NCBI GenBank assembly: GCA_963834755.1
Contig: CAWICQ010000010.1
Location: 556,452-620,451, forward strand
DNA from: Dokdonella_A sp963834755
Lineage (GTDB): Bacteria > Pseudomonadota > Gammaproteobacteria > Xanthomonadales > Rhodanobacteraceae
Length of the DNA: 64,000 nt
Reading direction: 5' to 3'
The notes under the pieces were generated by a model. It worked only from the letters and a program-made list of their open reading frames with translations, searched no databases and had not been told where the DNA came from. Within the stretch, counting starts at the first letter, position 1. Each line of letters starts with the position of its first letter. The position numbers were made by a program, and so were the translations under genes. Positions 28,254 through 36,326 of the stretch are shown here, in pieces.

Positions 28254-29243
28254 GTGCTGCCATCGTTTCTGCGCACGAAACCGGCGCCGGCACCCGCCGC
28301 GCGCGCGGATCCGCGCCCGGCCGACACGTCCGCCCGCTCATTGCGCGCCATTCACTGGCTGATTGATCGCCTGCCACTGCGGCATCGGGCGCGTGCGCTC
28401 AACTATCTCGTGCTGATGCGCCTGGACCGGCCGGTCGGCGCGTTGCTCCTGTTGTGGCCGACGTGGTGGGCGCTCTGGTTCGCGGCCAACGATTTTCCGC
28501 CGATCGGCGCGCTGATCATCTTCACGCTTGGCGTCTTCGTGATGCGCAGCGCCGGTTGCGTGATCAACGATTACGCCGATCATGCCTGGCTCGATGCGCA
28601 CGTCGAGCGCACGCGCGGCCGGCCGATGGCCGCCGGCCGCGTGACCCGGCGCGAAGCGCTGCTGTTGTTCGCGGGCTTGCTCGCGCTCGCTTTCGTGCTC
28701 GTGCTGTTCACCAACGCATTGACGATCAAGCTGTCGTTCGTCGGCGCTGCGCTCGCGGCGGTTTATCCATTCAGCAAACGCGTCACGCACTTGGCGCAAG
28801 TCGTTCTCGGCGCCGCGTTCGGCTGGTCGATTCCGATGGCGTTCGCGGCCGTGACGAACACGTTGCCGCCGCTGTGCTGGCTCCTGTTTCTCGCGAACGT
28901 ACTGTTTTCGACGATTTACGATACCGAATACGCGATGGTCGACCGCGAGGACGACATCCGCGTCGGCGCGCGATCGACGGCGATCCTGTTCGGCGAATCC
29001 GACCGCACGATCATCGGCGTGCTGATGCTGACGTTCCTGTTCGCGATGACGTTGGCCGGCACGCGCGCCGAGCTGCACTGGCCGTATTTCCTCGGCGTCT
29101 GCGCGGCGACCGCCCTCTTCGGCTGGCAGCACTGGACGATCCGCGATCGATCGCGCGCGCATTGCTTCGCCGCGTTCCGCAACAACAATTGGGTCGGGCT
29201 CGTGCTGTGGGTCGGGCTCGTGCTCGCGTTGGCGATTCGCTAG
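28254..29243 (+). CDS. ubiA: 4-hydroxybenzoate polyprenyltransferase
   Basis: Attaches the polyprenyl tail to 4-hydroxybenzoate in ubiquinone synthesis at the inner membrane. About 290 residues make up the family core with eight to nine helices and both Asp-rich motifs: NDYADHAWLDAHVERTRGRP (NDxxDxxxD) and DTEYAMVDREDD (DxxxD). LMRLDRPVGALLLLWPTWW is the usual start of the core. The annotated GTG at 28254 is only the first start in this frame; the true start may be 27605 if the low-complexity head belongs to it. Single gene; the divergent neighbour is the glutamate-synthase-like gene. Confidence 0.94.
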   Translation: MLPSFLRTKPAPAPAARADPRPADTSARSLRAIHWLIDRLPLRHRARALNYLVLMRLDRPVGALLLLWPTWWALWFAANDFPPIGALIIFTLGVFVMRSAGCVINDYADHAWLDAHVERTRGRPMAAGRVTRREALLLFAGLLALAFVLVLFTNALTIKLSFVGAALAAVYPFSKRVTHLAQVVLGAAFGWSIPMAFAAVTNTLPPLCWLLFLANVLFSTIYDTEYAMVDREDDIRVGARSTAILFGESDRTIIGVLMLTFLFAMTLAGTRAELHWPYFLGVCAATALFGWQHWTIRDRSRAHCFAAFRNNNWVGLVLWVGLVLALAIR

Positions 29244-29306
29244 CGAGAGCATCGGCTGCGACGGCGCGACGGTCGAAGCGTCTATTCATAGGTTCTGGTA
29301 TGCTGT

Positions 29307-29322
29307 ATGGTATGGCTACCAT
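29307..29322. promoter_or_regulatory. palindrome at the antitoxin start, likely autoregulatory operator
   Basis: ATGGTATGGCTACCAT is a perfect inverted repeat (six-base arms, four-base centre) that spans the first start codon of the ribbon-helix-helix gene, with an extra GGTATG unit at 29297-29302. A TGGTATGCT extended -10-like box overlaps it. RHH antitoxins usually repress their own promoter through such short repeats. Confidence 0.5.
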
Positions 29323-29627
29323 GCACATCCGCAGCACCTTCGCGCTCGACGAGCCCACTACGCGCGGCCTCGCCCGGCTCGCCAAGAAATGGGGCGTCAG
29401 CAAGTCCGAAGCGCTGCGCCGCGCCGTCGCGCGCGCGCAGGAACAGCCCGGCCCCGGCGGCGAGATGACGCCGCAGGAAGCGCTGCTCGCACTGAAGCGC
29501 AAGCCGCTGCTCTCGCCGGAGCGGCGCGCAGGTGGCGGGCCGCCAACGCGCGCGCGACGACGCGACAGCGAGATGAACGCTGCTCGCGGAACGGGGCGAC
29601 GACTCGCCGCGCAATCGCGTACGATGA
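29312..29627 (+). pseudogene. ribbon-helix-helix antitoxin (VapB-like), one frame break
   Basis: The first 45 residues, RSTFALDEPTTRGLARLAKK followed by WGVSKSEALRRAVARAQEQ, match a CopG/RHH DNA-binding domain. A C-terminal tail, LLALKRKPLLSPERRA and further, would wrap the toxin. The tail reaches the expected overlap with the toxin gene (ATGA at 29624-29627) only if one G in GGGG near 29600 is dropped, giving an end DDSPRNRVR. Start is ATG 29312 or 29321. Together with the PIN gene it forms a type II toxin-antitoxin pair. Confidence 0.6.
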
Positions 29628-29859
29628 TTCATCTCGACACTAATGTCCTGATCGGTCTCGCGAAGGCCGAGACACCCGTGATCCGCGCAGTCGAGCGATG
29701 GCTTGACGATCGCGAGACAGCTCGCGGTCTCGGCCATCGCCTGGTTCGAGTTCCGCTGCGGTCCGCTCGACGAAGACGCGATCGCTCTCATCGAGCACGT
29801 CATCTCGGCGCATCGTCGGCTTCAACGCCGCGCAGGCCGAACGCGCCGACTGCCGCTGA
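29624..29859 (+). pseudogene. PIN-domain toxin (VapC-like), broken and short
   Basis: Begins MIHLDTNVLIGLAKAETPVI, the PIN N-terminus with the first catalytic Asp. After RAVERWLDDRE the frame shifts by one base (near 29717) to QLAVSAIAWFEFRCGPLDED, and again (near 29811) to IVGFNAAQAERADCR, then stops. PIN toxins are ribonucleases of about 125-135 residues; this one would be about 78 even after repair, and it lacks the C-terminal Asp-containing region. It is probably inactive. Its start overlaps the antitoxin stop, and its stop overlaps the next gene's ATG (TGATG). Confidence 0.6.
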
Positions 29860-30527
29860 TGACGTCGCCGCCGCCACAGGTCATCGCCTACGCGCAGGAC
29901 CTCGGCGCCTGGGGCGACGTCGTGCTCGTGCGCTTGACCGGCGCGAATACCGGAAGCTACGTGACGGCATACGGCGGCGGCACGGCCAGCTGGCAAACCG
30001 CGAACGGCCTGACCACGGCGCGCCGACGAGCGGCCCTCGGACATCGGTCCTTTCGCGTCCGGCTGATCGGAATCGATGGCGATATATCGTTCGGCGTTTC
30101 GCTGCGTTCGAACGGACGGCTCGGCACGCAGCTCTGGAACGGCGAGCAAGCGCCGCCGCTGTTCGCATCTTCGAACCCATCGGGTTTTGAAGAAGCTTCG
30201 CTTTCGGTCGTGAGCCGGTATGCGGTGAATGGCACGGTGCATCAGGTGCCGATCTGTTTTCTGCCGGCGGGCGCGGATGCGCCGTTCTCATACACGCTCG
30301 GGTTCCACCAGGACACGACCGGGACCATCCTCGGGTCCGCGGCTCCGTTCGACTGGCTGCAATCGAGTGTGCTTTCGGTCCGCTACGCAGACGGTTCGCT
30401 CGCGACCTACATCACCGTCGCGCGGTTCGTCGACAACAGCCTGCGTGTGATCGCCGATGAGACATTTCCATCGGGTGACGAAGTCCTCTGCGCGGGGCGC
30501 GACGTGCAGCAGTTCTGCCTTATCTGA
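29859..30527 (+). CDS. hypothetical protein, beta-rich, unknown family
   Basis: A 222-residue protein I do not recognise. It starts MTSPPPQVIAYAQDLGAWGD, has no signal peptide or membrane segment, and is rich in Gly, Ser, Thr and aromatic residues with alternating hydrophobic patterns typical of beta structure (SFRVRLIGIDGDISFGVSLR, YTLGFHQDTTGTILGSAAPF). Two Cys lie at the C-terminus in VLCAGRDVQQFCLI. The ATG overlaps the stop of the broken PIN toxin as TGATG, so it may be translationally coupled to the toxin-antitoxin genes. It is convergent with comF. Coding status rests on frame length and composition. Confidence 0.55.
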   Translation: MTSPPPQVIAYAQDLGAWGDVVLVRLTGANTGSYVTAYGGGTASWQTANGLTTARRRAALGHRSFRVRLIGIDGDISFGVSLRSNGRLGTQLWNGEQAPPLFASSNPSGFEEASLSVVSRYAVNGTVHQVPICFLPAGADAPFSYTLGFHQDTTGTILGSAAPFDWLQSSVLSVRYADGSLATYITVARFVDNSLRVIADETFPSGDEVLCAGRDVQQFCLI

Positions 30528-30541
30528 GCTGACCGCACCTT

Positions 30542-31228
30542 TCACGCCCGCGGCGGCGGCGCGCGCGCCAGTGCCCAAATGTCCACGCGCGCGACGCCTG
30601 CACGGCGCAACACGCGCGCGCATTCGCGGAGCGTCGTTCCTGTCGTCATCACATCGTCGACGAGCGCGACGTGTTGTGGCACTTCACGCACATTCGAGAC
30701 GGCGAACGCGCCGCGAAGGTTGCGGCGGCGCGCGGCCGCATCGAGCCCGGTCTGCGCCGCGGTTGCACGCACGCGCACGAGCAGATCGCCAGCGAGCGGA
30801 ACGTGCAACTGCGCGGAAAGCGCTTTCGCGAGTTCGAGCGCCTGGTTGTAACCGCGTTCGCGAAGACGCGCGCGGTGCAGCGGCACGGCGACGAGCGCGG
30901 CCGGTCGATCCGGGACGTCGAAACGCACGCGCTCGATCATCAGATCAGCCAGCACGCGACCCGCGGCAAGATCGCTGCGGAACTTGAAACGCGCTTCGAG
31001 CAGATCGAGCGGATGGGCGTAGCGGAATGGAACCCAGGCTGCGGCGAACGGCGGCTCGCGCTCGAGGCACTCGCCGCAGAGCGGCGCCGGCGTCGCCAGC
31101 GGCAACGCGCAGCGCGGGCAACTCGGCGAATTGATCGCGCAATCGCGCGCGCAGCCGACACACAGATCGCGGCCGGCCGCCCCATCCGCGCCGCAGAGCA
31201 GGCAGCGCAGCGGCAACAAGGCACGCAC
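30542..31228 (-). CDS. comF: ComF-family phosphoribosyltransferase-like protein
   Basis: A 228-residue protein needed for DNA uptake and recombination in competent bacteria (GntX in E. coli). It has N-terminal zinc-finger cysteines, CLLCGADGAAGRDLCVGCAR and CPRCALPLATPAPLCGEC, and a C-terminal type I PRT domain with the PRPP motif HVALVDDVMTTGTTL. The GTG at 31228 is chosen: GGA lies about ten bases upstream, the first zinc Cys follows within ten residues as in relatives, and the shared operator with bioB then stays outside the gene. It is divergent from bioB. Confidence 0.9.
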   Translation of the reverse strand: MRALLPLRCLLCGADGAAGRDLCVGCARDCAINSPSCPRCALPLATPAPLCGECLEREPPFAAAWVPFRYAHPLDLLEARFKFRSDLAAGRVLADLMIERVRFDVPDRPAALVAVPLHRARLRERGYNQALELAKALSAQLHVPLAGDLLVRVRATAAQTGLDAAARRRNLRGAFAVSNVREVPQHVALVDDVMTTGTTLRECARVLRRAGVARVDIWALARAPPPRA

Positions 31229-31244
31229 AAGCCGTCCGCGAAAC

Positions 31245-31278
31245 CCGTCAACCTTGCTGGTCGTCGTCAAGTTGACAG
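31245..31278. promoter_or_regulatory. candidate BirA (biotin repressor) operator
   Basis: Half-sites CCGTCAACC (31245-31253) and AGTTGACAG (31270-31278) are inverted copies sharing GTCAAC/GTTGAC and are separated by exactly 16 bases, the spacing of the E. coli bio operator TTGTAAACC-N16-GGTTTACAA. Each half matches that operator at six of nine positions. The right half contains a perfect -35 hexamer TTGACA (31273-31278) for bioB. Placement between comF and bioB fits biotin repression; no footprint is known. Confidence 0.55.
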
Positions 31279-31343
31279 CCTCCCGGCGCCAAATCCAGAC
31301 TCCGGGCCTTGCCGTTCCCGCTTTTCCCCGCCGGAAGTTTCGC

Positions 31344-32360
31344 ATGCCTGCCGATGCCCGCCGTCACCGCTGGACCCGCGCCGAGGTCGGCGCACTCATG
31401 GATCTGCCGTTTGCCGACCTGCTCGCGCGCGCGCACGCCGTGCATCGCGCGCATCACGACGCAAACGCGGTCCAGGTATCGACGCTGCTTTCGGTGAAAA
31501 CCGGCGGGTGCCCCGAGGATTGCGCGTACTGTCCGCAGGCCGCGCGCTACGCGACCGGCGTCAACGCCGAAAAACTGATGAGCGTCGACGCCGTGCTGGC
31601 CAAAGCCCACGAAGCCAAGGCCGCCGGCGCGACGCGCTTCTGCATGGGCGCAGCCTGGCGTTCGCCGAAGGATCGCGACATTCCGAAGATCGCGGCGATG
31701 GTCGGCGCGGTGAAAGCGCTCGGCATGGAAACCTGCGCGACCCTCGGCATGCTGACCGCGACACAGGCCGATGCCCTGAAGCACGCCGGCCTCGACTACT
31801 ACAACCACAATCTCGATTCGGCGCCGGAGTTCTACGGCGAGATCATCCACACGCGCGAATACCAGGATCGCCTCGACACGCTCGAACACGTGCGCGACGC
31901 CGGCCTCAAGACGTGCTGCGGCGGCATCGTCGGCATGGGCGAAACGCGCGAGCAGCGCGCGGGTCTGCTGCAAGCCCTGGCCAATCTTCCCGAGCATCCG
32001 CAATCGGTGCCGATCAACCGGCTCGTGCAAGTCGCGGGTACGCCGCTCGCCGGCACCGCGCCCCTCGATCCGTTCGAATTCGTGCGCACGATCGCCACCG
32101 CGCGCATCCTGATGCCCGCATCGATGGTGCGCCTTTCGGCCGGACGCGCCGAGATGAGCGACGAGCTGCAGGCGTTGTGCTTTTTCGCCGGCGCCAATTC
32201 GATTTTCTACGGCGAGAAACTGCTGACGACCGGCAATCCGGATGTCGAGCACGATCAGCGGCTGTTCGCGCGCCTGGGTGTTCGTCCAATGGCTATCGCC
32301 GTGGATACGAACACGGTTCATGCCGACATACTCGAAACGGCGACGGCCGAATCGATCTAG
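31344..32360 (+). CDS. bioB: biotin synthase
   Basis: Radical SAM enzyme that inserts sulfur into dethiobiotin, the last step of biotin synthesis. The 338-residue protein has the 4Fe-4S motif CPEDCAYCPQ (CX3CX2C), the YNHNLDSAPEFYGEII segment, GGIVGMGETREQR, and the 2Fe-2S ligands (FCMGAAWR, TCCGG, and the Arg in MVRLSAGR). ATG 31344 has GGAAG seven bases upstream. It leads bioB-bioF-bioH-bioC-DMT transporter. A BirA-like operator overlaps its promoter. Confidence 0.97.
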   Translation: MPADARRHRWTRAEVGALMDLPFADLLARAHAVHRAHHDANAVQVSTLLSVKTGGCPEDCAYCPQAARYATGVNAEKLMSVDAVLAKAHEAKAAGATRFCMGAAWRSPKDRDIPKIAAMVGAVKALGMETCATLGMLTATQADALKHAGLDYYNHNLDSAPEFYGEIIHTREYQDRLDTLEHVRDAGLKTCCGGIVGMGETREQRAGLLQALANLPEHPQSVPINRLVQVAGTPLAGTAPLDPFEFVRTIATARILMPASMVRLSAGRAEMSDELQALCFFAGANSIFYGEKLLTTGNPDVEHDQRLFARLGVRPMAIAVDTNTVHADILETATAESI

Positions 32361-32429
32361 GCGCGGCGCGATGGCGACTCACTCGTTCGCCGCTGCGCAT
32401 TCCTGCTCTGAATAGATTCCTGGCCGCAA

Positions 32430-33635
32430 ATGTCGCGTCCTTCGCTGCTCGATCGCCTTGCTCCACTGCACGCCGAACGCGCACGGCATTCGCTGTTGCG
32501 CCGGCTGCGCACGGTCGAAGCCGTCGATGGCGCGCATGTTTGGATCGAAGGAAAACGCCTCCTCAACTTCGCCAGCAACGACTACCTCGGCCTGGCACAG
32601 CATCCCGCATTGCGCGAAGCGCTCGTTACTGCTGCTGCGCGCTGGGGTGTCGGCGCGACAGCGGCGCACCTTCTCGGCGGACATCGCGAAGAGCACGCGG
32701 CGCTCGAAGCAGCGCTGGCGCGCTGGACGGGACGCGAGCGCGCGCTTTTGTTCTGCGATGGCTGGATGGCCAATCTCGGCGTCGTTGCCGCGCTGCTCGA
32801 CGCCGATGACATTTGCGTGCAGGACAAACTCAACCATGCCTCGCTGCTCGACGCCGCGCGACTCGCCGGCTGCGAGCTCAAACGCTATCCGCACGCCGAC
32901 GCCGACGGTGCGCGGCGGCAACTCGAATCGCGTCCCGACACTGCCGCGCTGCTCGCCAGCGACGGCGTGTTCAGCATGGACGGCGATGTCGCACCGCTTC
33001 GCGAGCTCGCGTCGGTCTGCGCATCGCAGCGGGCAACGCTGATGATCGACGACGCGCACGGCATCGGCGTGCTCGGCGCGCAAGGCGCGGGCAGCGTCGC
33101 CGAAGCGAACCTGACGCAACACGACGTACCGATCCTGATGGCGACGCTCGGCAAGGCGCTCGGCGTCGCCGGCGCGTTCGTTGCGGGTCGCACAGATCTG
33201 ATCGATGCGCTCGTGCAAAACGCGCGCACATACGTCTATACGACCGCGATGCCGCCGGCACTCGCGGCGGCCGCGCGCGCCGCGATCGATGTCGCGCGGT
33301 TCGAGGACTGGCGGCGCGATCGTCTGGCGCGCCTGATCGCGCACTTTCGCGCGGGCGCCGCCGAGCGAGGCCTCGCATCGATGGATTCGCGCACGCCGAT
33401 CCAGCCGATCGTCATCGGTTCGAGCGCGGCGGTCCTCGAAGTGTCGGCGCGGCTCGAGGCGGACGGCTTCCATGTTCCCGCGATTCGTCCGCCGACGGTG
33501 CCGGAAGGCAAGGCGCGTCTTCGCATCACGTTGACCGCGCTGCAGGCCGAGAGCGATGTCGAACAGTTACTGGCGGCGCTCGGCAACGCGTGCGCGACGA
33601 AACATCTTCAACGCGTCGGCGCGGCGGAGCGCTGA
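32430..33635 (+). CDS. bioF: 8-amino-7-oxononanoate synthase
   Basis: PLP enzyme that condenses pimeloyl-ACP with alanine. The 401 residues show the family motifs NFASNDYLGLAQHP, GVGATAAHLLGGHREEHAAL, LMIDDAHGIGVLG, and the PLP Lys in MATLGKALGVAGAF. The N-terminus MSRPSLLDRLAPLHAERA is usual. It follows bioB after 69 bases and its stop overlaps the bioH ATG by one base (TGATG). Confidence 0.97.
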   Translation: MSRPSLLDRLAPLHAERARHSLLRRLRTVEAVDGAHVWIEGKRLLNFASNDYLGLAQHPALREALVTAAARWGVGATAAHLLGGHREEHAALEAALARWTGRERALLFCDGWMANLGVVAALLDADDICVQDKLNHASLLDAARLAGCELKRYPHADADGARRQLESRPDTAALLASDGVFSMDGDVAPLRELASVCASQRATLMIDDAHGIGVLGAQGAGSVAEANLTQHDVPILMATLGKALGVAGAFVAGRTDLIDALVQNARTYVYTTAMPPALAAAARAAIDVARFEDWRRDRLARLIAHFRAGAAERGLASMDSRTPIQPIVIGSSAAVLEVSARLEADGFHVPAIRPPTVPEGKARLRITLTALQAESDVEQLLAALGNACATKHLQRVGAAER

Positions 33636-34402
33636 TGCATATCGACAATGAGGGCGAAGGACCCGATCTCGTCATGCTGCACGGCTGGGCGATGCACTCG
33701 GGCACCTTTGCGCCGCTCGCGCGCGCGCTGGCGGCGCGTTTTCGTTTGCATCTCGTCGACCTGCCGGGTCACGGCGCGAGCCGCAGCGATGCCGTTCGAC
33801 TGGATCTCGTCGAGACGGCGCGTCGCATCGCCGCGGCGACGCCGCGCGCGATCTGGCTCGGCTGGTCGCTCGGCGGTCTTTTCGCATTGCAGGCGGCACT
33901 CGCCGAGAACGCGAACGCGAACGTGCGCGGCCTCGTGCTGATCGCGTCGAGTCCTCGCTTCGTTGCCGGCGGCGACTGGCCGTTCGGCGTCGCCGCGAAT
34001 GTCCTTGCCGAATTCAGCGCGGGACTCGCGTGCGACTATCGCGGCACGATCGAGCGTTTTCTCGCGCTTGAAGCGATGGGCTCGGATCATGCGCGCAGCG
34101 AGTTGCGCGGGTTGAAGGCGCACGTCTTCGAACGCGGCGAGCCGGCGCCGAACGCGCTCGAGCGCGGCCTCGACATCCTCCAGACGGCAGACTTGCGTGC
34201 GGCGCTGCCGCGCATCGCCGTGCCGAGCTTGTGGATCGCGGGCCGTCGCGATCGCTTGATCCATCCGGCCGCGATGACGTGGGCTGCGACGCAAACGCAC
34301 GGGCGCTACGTCGAGTGCGACAGCGGTCACGCGCCGTTCCTGGCTCACGCCAAAGCGCTGGCGCAAGCGATCAGCGCGTTCGCCGCGGAGTTGCCGGCAT
34401 GA
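33635..34402 (+). CDS. bioH: pimeloyl-ACP methyl ester esterase
   Basis: Hydrolyses pimeloyl-ACP methyl ester, releasing pimeloyl-ACP for BioF. A 255-residue alpha/beta hydrolase with the BioH features LVMLHGWAMHSGTF, LVDLPGHGASR, nucleophile elbow IWLGWSLGGLFALQ (Ser near 75), Asp in LWIAGRRDRLIHP and His in CDSGHAPFLAHA. Its position between bioF and bioC supports BioH over another esterase. Start overlaps bioF stop; stop overlaps bioC start as ATGA. Confidence 0.95.
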   Translation: MHIDNEGEGPDLVMLHGWAMHSGTFAPLARALAARFRLHLVDLPGHGASRSDAVRLDLVETARRIAAATPRAIWLGWSLGGLFALQAALAENANANVRGLVLIASSPRFVAGGDWPFGVAANVLAEFSAGLACDYRGTIERFLALEAMGSDHARSELRGLKAHVFERGEPAPNALERGLDILQTADLRAALPRIAVPSLWIAGRRDRLIHPAAMTWAATQTHGRYVECDSGHAPFLAHAKALAQAISAFAAELPA

Positions 34403-35274
34403 GCGCGGGTCTCGATGCGCGTCATGTGCGCCGCGCGTTCGGGCGCGCGGCATCGACGTACGAAGCGCATGCGGTGCTGCAGGCCGAAGTCGGCAAACGC
34501 CTGTTCGAACGACTCGACGGCGTCGCGCTGGCACCGGCGCGCGTGCTCGACGCCGGCAGCGGCCCCGGCGTCGGCGCAAGCGTGTTGCACGATCGTTTTC
34601 CCGAGGCCGAAATAATCGCGCTCGACCTCGCGCTGCCGATGCTGCGCGCCGCCGCGCCTCGCGCCGGGCGTCCGCCGGCATTCGAGCGCATCGCCGCCGA
34701 CGTGCAGGCACTGCCGTTTGCCGATGCGACTTTCGATCTCGTGTATTCGAATCTGTGTCTGCAATGGTGCGACGATCCGGGACTCGCGCTGGCCGAATTC
34801 GCGCGCGTGCTGCGAGCCGACGGCGTATTGCTGTTCACGACATTCGGACCGGCGACACTGCACGAACTGCGCAGCGCATTCGCGGCAGCCGACGCGGCGC
34901 CGCATGTGGGCCGCTTCGTCGACATGCACGATATCGGCGATGCGCTGCTGACGACGGGCTTTCGCGATCCGGTGCTCGAGCGCGACGATTTCACGCTGAC
35001 GTATCCGGACGCGCTGACGCTGATGCGCGAGCTGCGCGCGATCGGCGCGACCAACGCGGATGCGAAGCGGGCGCGGACGTTGACCGGCAAGGCGCATCTG
35101 CAACGCGTCGTCGCCGCGTACGAATCGTTCCGTCGCGAAGGACGGCTGCCGGCGAGCTACGAAGTCGTCTACGCGCAGGCGTTTGCGCCCGCGCCCGGTC
35201 AGCCGCGCCGCGCGCGCGGCGGCGGCGAAATCGCGAGTTTTCCGATCGAACGTTTGCGCGGGCAGAGACGATGA
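34399..35274 (+). CDS. bioC: malonyl-ACP O-methyltransferase
   Basis: Methylates malonyl-ACP so that it can enter fatty-acid elongation as a disguised primer for pimelate. A 291-residue class I methyltransferase: HVRRAFGRAASTYEAHAVLQ at the N-terminus, motif I VLDAGSGPGVGASVL, and FDLVYSNLCLQWCDDPGLAL, all typical BioC. Start ATG 34399 overlaps the bioH stop, and its own stop overlaps the transporter start (ATGA), so the operon is tightly coupled. Confidence 0.95.
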   Translation: MSAGLDARHVRRAFGRAASTYEAHAVLQAEVGKRLFERLDGVALAPARVLDAGSGPGVGASVLHDRFPEAEIIALDLALPMLRAAAPRAGRPPAFERIAADVQALPFADATFDLVYSNLCLQWCDDPGLALAEFARVLRADGVLLFTTFGPATLHELRSAFAAADAAPHVGRFVDMHDIGDALLTTGFRDPVLERDDFTLTYPDALTLMRELRAIGATNADAKRARTLTGKAHLQRVVAAYESFRREGRLPASYEVVYAQAFAPAPGQPRRARGGGEIASFPIERLRGQRR

Positions 35275-36260
35275 AACGCCGCGAGGCCGTCGTGGCAGTG
35301 CTGATCGCGCTCGCGTCCGCGCTGTTTTTCACGGCGACGTATGTGTTGAATCGCGCGATGGCCAATGCCGGCGGGCATTGGGCATGGTCGGCGTCGCTGC
35401 GTTATCTCTTGACGTTGCCGATGCTCGCCTGCGTGTTGCCGTGGCGCGGCGGTTTCGCGCCGGTCTGGCATGCGCTGAGCGCACATGCACGCGTGTGGCT
35501 CCTATGGAGCGGCGTCGGCTTCGCGTTGTTCTGCGTGTGCCTGACCTGGGCCGCGGCGTACGCGCCGGCATGGCTCGTCGCGGGCACGTTCCAGCTCACC
35601 GTGATCGCCGGCATGCTGCTGGCGCCGCTGATCTACGACGATGCGCGTGCGCGACTGCCGCGTGGCGCGCTGGGGCTTGGCGTCGTTATCGTGGTCGGCG
35701 TCGCGTTGATGCAGTTCAGCCATTTCGGCGGACATCTCGATCGCAATGCGTGGCTCGCACTCGCCAGCGTGACCGTCGCCGCGTTCCTCTACCCGCTCGG
35801 CAACCGCCGCATCCTGCTGCACCTCGAACGTACGGGCGAGAACTTGAATGCGACCCAGCGCGTGTTCGGCATGACGCTGGCGAGCCAGCCGTTCTGGCTG
35901 ATCGTCGCCGCGTATGCCGCGAACGCAGCCGGAATGCCGTCGCTGCAACAGATCGGACTCGCCGCCGGCGTTGCGCTGTTCGCCGGCACGATCGCGACGA
36001 TCCTGTTTTTCCACGCGACCGCGATGGTGCAGGACGATGCGGCGGCGCTCGGTGCCGTGGAAGCGATGCAGGCGGCCGAGATTCTATTTTCGACGGTGCT
36101 CGGCATGATGCTGCTCGGCGAGCCGGCACCGCGTGGAACGGGTGCGGGCGGCGCGATCCTGGTTGCGGTCGGCATCTTCGCGCTCGGCGTGCTGGTCGGA
36201 CGACGCTCGGCCGGCGACGAGCGCGCCGCGCAGACCCTGCGCACCGATCGCGGCGCTTGA
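35271..36260 (+). CDS. DMT-superfamily transporter coupled to the biotin operon
   Basis: A 329-residue inner-membrane protein with ten predicted helices, of the multidrug resistance efflux transporter (EmrE-like, PF13536) group: LASALFFTATYVLNRAMANA, then WLVAGTFQLTVIAGMLLAPL, and a second half with LYPLGNRRILLHLERTGENL and ATILFFHATAMVQDDAAALG. Its ATG overlaps the bioC stop as ATGA, so it is made together with the biotin enzymes. E. coli YigM, a DMT-type protein, takes up biotin, so transport of biotin or a precursor is a fair guess, but nothing in the sequence proves it. No BioY is seen here. Confidence 0.88.
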   Translation: MKRREAVVAVLIALASALFFTATYVLNRAMANAGGHWAWSASLRYLLTLPMLACVLPWRGGFAPVWHALSAHARVWLLWSGVGFALFCVCLTWAAAYAPAWLVAGTFQLTVIAGMLLAPLIYDDARARLPRGALGLGVVIVVGVALMQFSHFGGHLDRNAWLALASVTVAAFLYPLGNRRILLHLERTGENLNATQRVFGMTLASQPFWLIVAAYAANAAGMPSLQQIGLAAGVALFAGTIATILFFHATAMVQDDAAALGAVEAMQAAEILFSTVLGMMLLGEPAPRGTGAGGAILVAVGIFALGVLVGRRSAGDERAAQTLRTDRGA

Positions 36261-36326
36261 TCGGCATCGTCGCGTGGATTTCGCGCGCGACTGATAAGCT
36301 CGATACGGACTGACGGAGCGAGCACT

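Noticed and set aside
31245..31345. Longer comF starting at ATG 31345
   Set aside because: It would cover the bioB operator and start region and add about 39 non-conserved residues before the first zinc-finger cysteine.
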